From: Odoribacteraceae bacterium
Lineage (GTDB): Bacteria; Bacteroidota; Bacteroidia; Bacteroidales; Marinifilaceae
Reading direction: 5' to 3'
DNA length: 6,535 nt
Assembly (NCBI GenBank): GCA_031279175.1
Contig: JAITJA010000135.1
Location: forward strand, 1 to 6,535
How positions within the stretch are numbered: the first letter of the stretch is position 1; every line of letters begins with the position of its first letter. Shown in pieces: positions 1-6,535 of the stretch. The notes under the pieces are model-generated. The model did no database searches, was not told the DNA's origin, and was given only the letters and a program-made list of their open reading frames with translations. Position numbers and translations under genes: made by a program.

Positions 1-175
1 TTAGACAAACCGTCTGTCTAATTAGACAAGTCATTTGTCTAATTAGACAAGTCATTTGTCTAATTAGACAAGTGAAAAATCTAACTAGAAAAGTCGCTTG
101 TCTAATTAGACAAGTGAAAAATCTAATTAGAAAAGTCGCCTGTCTAATTAGACAAGCGAGAAATCTAATTAGAAA
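1..175. repeat. AT-rich 21-bp tandem array with palindromic junctions
   Basis: About eight and a half units repeat with an exact 21-bp period; unit boundaries fall at 20/21, 41/42, 62/63, 83/84, 104/105, 125/126, 146/147 and 167/168. Where units join, the sequence forms a dyad whose best version is the perfect 18-bp palindrome CTTGTCTAATTAGACAAG, seen around positions 42, 63, 105 and, slightly changed, 21 and 147. Dyad centres are 21 bp apart, two turns of B-DNA, so bound dimers would sit on one face of the helix. The last unit decays after about 175. The first unit starts at the window edge, so the array may continue to the left. No coding potential was recognised. An operator array, centromere-like site, iteron set or neutral satellite are all possible; the sequence does not decide. 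Confidence 0.93.
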
Positions 176-241
176 TCCCGGTAGTATACAGCGAAAAGAA
201 AGGCACGCGACACGATGAAACGCCTCTACAAGAGAGCACAA

Positions 242-281
242 GCGGGGGAGTCGCCGACGCACGCGGCGAGACGCCCCCCGT
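242..281. other. GC-rich hairpin in the upstream non-coding region
   Basis: Two stacked stems can be drawn. The outer stem pairs GCGGGGG (242-248) with CCCCCGT (275-281), using one G-T wobble at its base. The inner stem pairs TCGCCG (251-256) with CGGCGA (264-269) around a 7-nt loop, with an asymmetric internal loop between the stems. No T-run follows, so it is not a standard intrinsic terminator. It lies between the AT-rich array and the promoter candidate. It could be the tail of an upstream transcript, a protein-binding site or chance pairing in GC-rich DNA. Confidence 0.35.
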
Positions 282-329
282 CGCGCGCGTCCCGTCGCGA
301 GAAACGCCGGTGAAAACAAGCGCCTCCCG

Positions 330-359
330 TTCGACATATCACTTTTTCCATTACATTTG
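330..359 (+). promoter_or_regulatory. Candidate Bacteroidota-type promoter for the operon
   Basis: TACATTTG at 352-359 fits the Bacteroidota -7 consensus TAnnTTTG exactly. TTCG at 330-333, 18 nt upstream, is a weak match to the -33 element TTTG. The surrounding AT-richer stretch (about 330-360) stands out between GC-rich flanks. Transcription would begin a few bases after 359, leaving a leader of about 160 nt before the activase start. The assignment rests on consensus matching alone, and the -33 element is poor. Confidence 0.45.
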
Positions 360-365
360 CCACGG

Positions 366-528
366 ACGTACAAACAAGCAATACAAGAAACCATGCCAAG
401 ACGCCGCTTTTCTATACAACAACGCCCCTCGTACCGTGGACTGTACGAGTGCTGGATGTGTTGAGTCGCGTCCTCTCGTTCCTTCCTGCCGCCTGCCGGC
501 CTTCCCGCGTTATTCCAATCATTAACCC
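366..528 (+). other. Untranslated leader with a 7-bp hairpin
   Basis: The stretch between the promoter candidate and the first gene holds no convincing gene. It contains a perfect 7-bp inverted repeat, CTCGTAC (428-434) and GTACGAG (443-449), around an 8-nt loop. No T-run follows the hairpin and no known riboswitch class was recognised. The last bases before the ATG at 529 (ATTCCAATCATTAACCC) are A/T-leaning and have no Shine-Dalgarno motif, as is usual in Bacteroidota. The leader exists only if the proposed promoter is the real one. Confidence 0.35.
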
Positions 529-1314
529 ATGCAAGGAATCATTTTCGACATCAAGCGATACGCCATTCACGATGGTCCCGGTATACGCACCACCTTCTTC
601 TTCAAGGGGTGCGGGCTGCACTGTCATTGGTGTCACAACCCGGAGAGCCAGCTCCCGGGGAAGATCCTGGCGCGGAAAATCCTCCGGGTGGGGCAGCTGG
701 AACACGCGGAAGAGCAGGAAATCGGGCGAGCGGTAACCGTCGGCGAGATCGTCGCGGCGGCGGAACGAGACCTCCTCTGTTACGAGGAATCGGGCGGCGG
801 CGTCACCTTCTCCGGGGGAGAGCCGCTTTTACAACCCGCGTTCCTCGCCAGTTGCCTCGAGGCCTGCAAGGGACGACACCTGCACACCTGCGTCGACACC
901 GCCGGGGCCGCCCGGGCGGGTAACCTCGACGAGATCTGCCGGTGGACAGACCTCTTCCTCTACGACGTGAAAACCATGAACCCGCGCAAGTTCAAGCACT
1001 TCGCGGGCGACGGCTTTCATCTCGTCAGGGAAAACCTCGAGCGGGTTGCACGCGCCGGGAAGGAGATGATCATCCGCGTGCCCGTGATCCCGGGCTTCAA
1101 CATGGAGCGGGAAGACGCGCGGGAAATCATCGCCTTCCTCGACGGGCTGCCTGCCCCCCGGCGCGTGCAACTGCTCCCGTACCACCGGCACGGCGTCGAC
1201 AAGTACGCCCGGCTGGGACGGGAATACAAGATGGGAGACGCGGCCGCGCCGGGAGCGGGAGAGATCATGGCGATCACGAGACAATTTCAAGAAGCGGGGT
1301 ACGAAACCCTGTAA
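529..1314 (+). CDS. Glycyl-radical-enzyme activating enzyme (radical SAM), probable HypD activase
   Basis: This 261-residue cytoplasmic protein is a radical SAM activase. Using a [4Fe-4S] cluster and S-adenosylmethionine, such enzymes abstract hydrogen from a conserved glycine of a partner enzyme, leaving a stable glycyl radical. The CX3CX2C cluster motif is Cys28, Cys32 and Cys35, within a typical KGCGLHCHWCHNPES context. The HDGPGIRTT stretch (14-22), the SAM-binding SGGEP (95-99) and RVPVIPGFN (183-191) are all as expected. The segment between the cluster and SGGEP is short (about 60 residues) and contains only one cysteine (Cys84), so the ferredoxin-like insert with extra Fe-S clusters found in many relatives is missing; length and build are closer to pyruvate formate-lyase activase. 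The ATG at 529 gives a standard N-terminus (MQGIIFDIKRYAIHDGPG) and lacks a Shine-Dalgarno. The next gene, 19 nt downstream, encodes a glycyl radical enzyme, its evident target. The class is very secure; pairing with HypD rests on adjacency. Confidence 0.95.
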   Translation: MQGIIFDIKRYAIHDGPGIRTTFFFKGCGLHCHWCHNPESQLPGKILARKILRVGQLEHAEEQEIGRAVTVGEIVAAAERDLLCYEESGGGVTFSGGEPLLQPAFLASCLEACKGRHLHTCVDTAGAARAGNLDEICRWTDLFLYDVKTMNPRKFKHFAGDGFHLVRENLERVARAGKEMIIRVPVIPGFNMEREDAREIIAFLDGLPAPRRVQLLPYHRHGVDKYARLGREYKMGDAAAPGAGEIMAITRQFQEAGYETL

Positions 1315-1333
1315 AATATCAACACGCGACAAC

Positions 1334-3700
1334 ATGAAAACAAGCGACAGAATCAAGAAACTGAGAGAACAAAGCCTGCGGGCGGAAAATAAAATCTCCG
1401 CCGAACGCGCGCTGCTGGTGACAGCGTTTTACAAGTCCGGCGCGGCCGACGCGAAGCCGGTCCCGGTGCAACGAGCGCTCGCGTTGCAATATATCCTCGA
1501 GCACAAGACCATCTGCATCAACGACGGGGAGTTGATCGTCGGCGAACGCGGGCCAGAGCCAAAAGCCACGCCGACGTACCCGGAGATCTGCCTGCACTCG
1601 CTCCGCGACCTGGAGATCCTGCACGAGCGCCCGAAGGTGTCGTTCACCTCCGACGAGGCCGCGCGCGCCGCCTACCGCGACGTCATCATCCCCTTCTGGC
1701 AAGGGCGGACCAACCGCGAGCGGATATTCGAGCGCCTGCCCGACGAGTGGAAAGAGGCCTATAACGCTGGCGTCTTCACCGAGTTCCAGGAACAACGCGC
1801 GCCGGGGCACACCGTCATCGGCATGAAAATGTTCACCGTCGGGTTGCTCGATCTCAAGCAAGAGATCAGGGAGGCGCGGGAAAATGCCGACCCGCTCGAC
1901 CCGGCGACTGTCGACAAGATGGACGAGTGGCAGGCAATGGAGATCGTCTGCGACGCGATCATCGCGTACGCCAACAGGCACGCGACGCTCCTCGACGCGA
2001 TGGCCGGAAAAGAGCGCGACACCCGGCGGCGCGACGAGCTCGAACGAATGGCCGCCGCGTGCCGCAAGGTGCCCGCCCGCGCCCCCGAAACCCTGCACGA
2101 GGCCTTGCAACATTACTGGTTTATCCACCTCGGCGTGATCATCGAGTTAAATCCCTGGGACTCCTTCAACCCCGGTCGTCTCGACCAGAGCCTCTACCCC
2201 CTTTACCGCGCCGGGATCGAGAGCGGGACACTCTCGCGGGAGGACGCGTACGAGCTGCTCCACGCCTTCTGGATCAAGTTCAACAACCACCCCTCCCCGC
2301 CGAAAGTCGGCGTCACCGCGCAGGAGAGCAACACCTACACCGACTTCTGCCTCATCAATCTCGGCGGCCTCCGGGAGGATGGCTCCGACGGCGTCAACGA
2401 GATGTCGTATATCCTCCTCGACGTGATCCGCGAGATGCGCCTCCTACAGCCAAGCTCCATGATACAGGTGAGCAAGAAAAACCCCGATCGCTTCATCCGC
2501 GCCGCCATCGAGATCATCAAGACCGGCTTCGGGCAACCCTCCGTCTTCAATACCGACGCGTTGATACAGGAAATGTTGCAGGCAGGGAAAGCGCTCCGCG
2601 ACGCGCGACGCGGCGGGTGCTCGGGGTGCGTCGAGACGGGGGCTTTCGGAACCGAGGCTTATATCCTCACCGGCTATTTTAACTTGCCGAAGATCCTCGA
2701 GATCACGCTGCACGACGGTATCGACCCGCGCACCGGCAGGCGCGTCGGCCCCGCGACCGGGAAGGCGACTACCTTCACGTCGTACGACGAGCTCTTCCGC
2801 GCCTTCGCGACGCAAGTCAATTACCTCGTCCGCGTCAAGATCGCCGGGAATAATATCATCGAACGCGTCTTCATGCAACACATGCCCGTCCCCTTCCTCT
2901 CTACCCTCATCGAGGACTGTATCAAGAACGGGAAAGATTACATGCACGGCGGCGCGCGCTATAACACCAGTTATATACAAGGCGTCGGCCTCGGCAGCAT
3001 CACGGACATGCTCACCGCCATCAAGTACCACCTCTTCGACCGGGGGAACTTCTCCATGCAGGAGCTGCTCGACGCGCTCGGCGCCGACTTCGCCGGGCAC
3101 GAGGAGATGCAACGCGACCTCCTCTTCCACACCCCCAGGTACGGCAACGACGACGATTACGCCGACGCGCAGGCCGTGGCCGTCTTCAACATGTACCACG
3201 ACGCGGTCGCCGGGCACAAGTCGCCGCGCGGGGCCGACTATCGCGTGAACATGCTGCCAACTACCTGCCACGTCTACTTCGGGCAAGTCACCGGCGCGAC
3301 CCCCGACGGGCGTAACGCGCGCCTGCCGCTCTCCGAGGGGATCTCCCCCGTGCAGGGAAGCGACGTCAACGGCCCCACCGCCGTCATCCGCTCCGCCGCC
3401 AAGATCGACCACGTCAAGACCGGTGGCACGCTCCTGAACCAGAAGTTCACCCCAGCCATCCTCTCCACCGAAGAGGGACGCGAGAGCCTGTTACACCTGA
3501 TCCGAGCCTACTTCCGGGCCGACGGGCACCACGTGCAGTTTAACGTCGTCGACGCCGAAACACTCCGCGACGCCCAACGACGCCCCGAAATGTACCGCGA
3601 CCTGATCGTCCGCGTCGCCGGGTATAGCGACTATTTCAACGACCTGGGCGAGGAACTGCAAAACGAAATCATCCTGCGAACCGAACAATCGTTTACTTAA
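1334..3700 (+). CDS. hypD: trans-4-hydroxy-L-proline dehydratase (glycyl radical enzyme)
   Basis: A 788-residue, full-length glycyl radical enzyme. HypD removes water from trans-4-hydroxy-L-proline to give 1-pyrroline-5-carboxylate, a cytoplasmic and strictly anaerobic reaction. The pyruvate formate-lyase-like barrel fills most of the protein, with the glycyl radical domain at the C-terminus. The thiyl-radical cysteine is Cys432 and the catalytic glutamate Glu434, in SGCVETGAFG. Asp276 lies in ELNPWDSFNPGRLDQ, and the radical glycine is Gly763 in VRVAGYSD. As I remember the characterised Clostridioides difficile HypD, its equivalents are Cys434, Glu436, Asp278 and Gly765, a constant offset of two. 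Long stretches such as YGNDDDYAD, LPTTCHVYFG and KTGGTLLNQKF also resemble it. The start has no Shine-Dalgarno but follows the activase by 19 nt, so the genes are probably cotranscribed. Glycerol and diol dehydratases and choline lyase fit worse because they usually carry a proline after the CVE/CIE motif. The exact substrate is inferred from these motifs, not tested. Confidence 0.92.
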   Translation: MKTSDRIKKLREQSLRAENKISAERALLVTAFYKSGAADAKPVPVQRALALQYILEHKTICINDGELIVGERGPEPKATPTYPEICLHSLRDLEILHERPKVSFTSDEAARAAYRDVIIPFWQGRTNRERIFERLPDEWKEAYNAGVFTEFQEQRAPGHTVIGMKMFTVGLLDLKQEIREARENADPLDPATVDKMDEWQAMEIVCDAIIAYANRHATLLDAMAGKERDTRRRDELERMAAACRKVPARAPETLHEALQHYWFIHLGVIIELNPWDSFNPGRLDQSLYPLYRAGIESGTLSREDAYELLHAFWIKFNNHPSPPKVGVTAQESNTYTDFCLINLGGLREDGSDGVNEMSYILLDVIREMRLLQPSSMIQVSKKNPDRFIRAAIEIIKTGFGQPSVFNTDALIQEMLQAGKALRDARRGGCSGCVETGAFGTEAYILTGYFNLPKILEITLHDGIDPRTGRRVGPATGKATTFTSYDELFRAFATQVNYLVRVKIAGNNIIERVFMQHMPVPFLSTLIEDCIKNGKDYMHGGARYNTSYIQGVGLGSITDMLTAIKYHLFDRGNFSMQELLDALGADFAGHEEMQRDLLFHTPRYGNDDDYADAQAVAVFNMYHDAVAGHKSPRGADYRVNMLPTTCHVYFGQVTGATPDGRNARLPLSEGISPVQGSDVNGPTAVIRSAAKIDHVKTGGTLLNQKFTPAILSTEEGRESLLHLIRAYFRADGHHVQFNVVDAETLRDAQRRPEMYRDLIVRVAGYSDYFNDLGEELQNEIILRTEQSFT

Positions 3701-3712
3701 ATACTGCTAATC

Positions 3713-5950
<2,238 letters not shown>

Positions 5951-5982
5951 CTCCCTGTCGCGACGCTCCCCGCGCTTGCATG

Positions 5983-6012
5983 GAGGTTGTCCCGCCGGGC
6001 AACCTCTTTTTT
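5983..6012 (+). terminator. Intrinsic terminator after the peptidase gene
   Basis: A 10-bp stem pairs GAGGTTGTCC (5983-5992) with GGGCAACCTC (5997-6006), with one T-G wobble and the tetraloop CGCC. Six Ts (6007-6012) follow directly. It lies 32 nt past the peptidase stop codon and in the right orientation to end the three-gene operon, before the 41-bp array begins. Confidence 0.9.
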
Positions 6013-6025
6013 CGTGCTCCACGCG

Positions 6026-6530
6026 TTCCGGGGAGGGGCCGCCGCGGCCCCGCGAGAGGCCGTCCCCCCGGGGGAAAGTCTCTCGCGCGCGTGCAACAAG
6101 GTTTCCCCCGGGGGGAAAGTCTCCTGCTCGCGTGCAACAAGGTTTCCCCCCGGGGGAAAGTCTCTCGCGCGCGTGCAACAGGGTTTCCCCCCGGGGGAAA
6201 GTCTCTCGCGCGCGTGCAACAAGGTTTCCCCCCGGGGGAAAGTCTCTCGCGCGCGTGCAACAAGGTTTCCCCCCGGGGGAAAGGTCTCTCGCGCACACGC
6301 GGGAAGCCGTCCCCAACGGGGATAGGTCGCCGCGCACACGCGGGAAGCCGTCCCCAGCGGGGACGGGACGCCGCGCCCTCGCGGGAAGCCGTCCCCATTG
6401 GGGATAGGTCGCCGCACACACGCAGGAAGCCGTCCCCAATGGGGATAGGTCGCCGCACACACGCAGGAAGCCGTCCCCAACGGGGACAGGTCGCCGCGCC
6501 CCCGCGAGAAGCCGTCCCAAACGAGGACGA
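6026..6530. repeat. GC-rich 41-bp tandem array with hairpin cores, two classes
   Basis: Some 12 units repeat every 41 bp up to the window edge. Landmarks confirm the period: AAAG starts at 6075, 6116, 6157, 6198, 6239 and 6280, and GAAG (of GAAGCCGTC) at 6303, 6344, 6385, 6426, 6467 and 6508. Each unit holds an inverted-repeat core. In class A (about 6075-6283) the core is TTTCCCCCCGGGGGAAA, with flanks rich in CTCGCGCGCGTGCAACAAGG. In class B (about 6284-6530) it is TCCCC, three variable bases, GGGGA, with flanks like GTCGCCGCGCACACGCGG. One extra G at about 6283 shifts the phase by 1 bp between classes. Degenerate B-like sequence (about 6026-6063) also precedes class A. Because 41 is not a multiple of three and stops are rare, long minus-strand frames appear in the array; they look non-coding. 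Function is unknown. Confidence 0.93.
6035..6051. other. Perfect 8-bp GC inverted repeat at the array start
   Basis: GGGGCCGCCGCGGCCCC pairs GGGGCCGC with GCGGCCCC around a single central base. It sits in the degenerate first unit of the 41-bp array, in a part that aligns with the B-class flank (compare 6487-6504) rather than with the core. It may be a drifted unit or an independent hairpin; nothing indicates a function. Confidence 0.4.
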
Positions 6531-6535
6531 GATGC

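Noticed and set aside
1..175. Plasmid replication origin with iterons
   Set aside because: The 21-bp direct repeats would fit iterons, but no replication initiator gene, DnaA boxes or other plasmid functions are in the window. Kept only as one possibility for the array.
242..281. Intrinsic terminator of an upstream gene
   Set aside because: The stem is good but is followed by GC-rich sequence with no T-run, and no gene ends just before it.
310..525. Small plus-strand gene starting at GTG 310
   Set aside because: It runs over the promoter candidate and leader, has no recognisable domain and an irregular composition. Its first bases (GTGAAAACAAGCG) resemble the hypD start (ATGAAAACAAGCG), which seems a coincidence.
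1334..3700. Glycerol/diol dehydratase, choline trimethylamine-lyase or pyruvate formate-lyase
   Set aside because: The Cys-x-Glu motif excludes pyruvate formate-lyase, which has two adjacent cysteines. The SGCVETGAFG context, Asp276 and the glycyl loop match HypD better than the diol dehydratases or choline lyase.
6056..6530. CRISPR array
   Set aside because: The whole 41-bp unit is conserved; there are no unique spacers of constant length between identical repeats, and no cas genes are in the window.

Overview
The window looks like a piece of chromosome from a GC-rich, anaerobic member of the Bacteroidota. Three things suggest this. None of the three genes has a Shine-Dalgarno sequence, and each start is preceded by a short A/T-leaning stretch. 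The only convincing promoter candidate fits the Bacteroidota -7 consensus TAnnTTTG. The genes encode an oxygen-sensitive glycyl radical enzyme and a secreted DPP4-like peptidase, a combination expected in gut or other protein-degrading anaerobes. The genus cannot be fixed from this sequence.

Layout. Positions 1-175 hold an AT-rich array of 21-bp repeats with a palindrome at each unit junction; it is cut by the window edge. Positions 176-528 are non-coding and contain a GC-rich hairpin, a candidate promoter (about 330-359) and a leader of about 160 nt with a 7-bp hairpin. Three same-strand genes follow, separated by only 19 and 12 nt: a radical SAM glycyl-radical-enzyme activase (529-1314), a glycyl radical enzyme that matches trans-4-hydroxy-L-proline dehydratase, HypD (1334-3700), and an exported S9 serine peptidase (3713-5950). 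An intrinsic terminator (5983-6012) closes the operon. From about 6026 to the end runs a GC-rich 41-bp tandem array built around hairpin-forming cores, in two related sequence classes.

How the genes work together. The activase installs the glycyl radical on Gly763 of the dehydratase. The dehydratase would remove water from trans-4-hydroxy-L-proline to give 1-pyrroline-5-carboxylate, which ProC (not in this window) could reduce to proline. The third gene is predicted to be exported and belongs to a clan that often cuts next to proline. A reasonable inference is that it trims proline- or hydroxyproline-rich peptides, for example from collagen, and so supplies the dehydratase. That link rests on gene order only.

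The two repeat arrays, one AT-rich and one GC-rich, flank the operon and are the least explained parts of the window.
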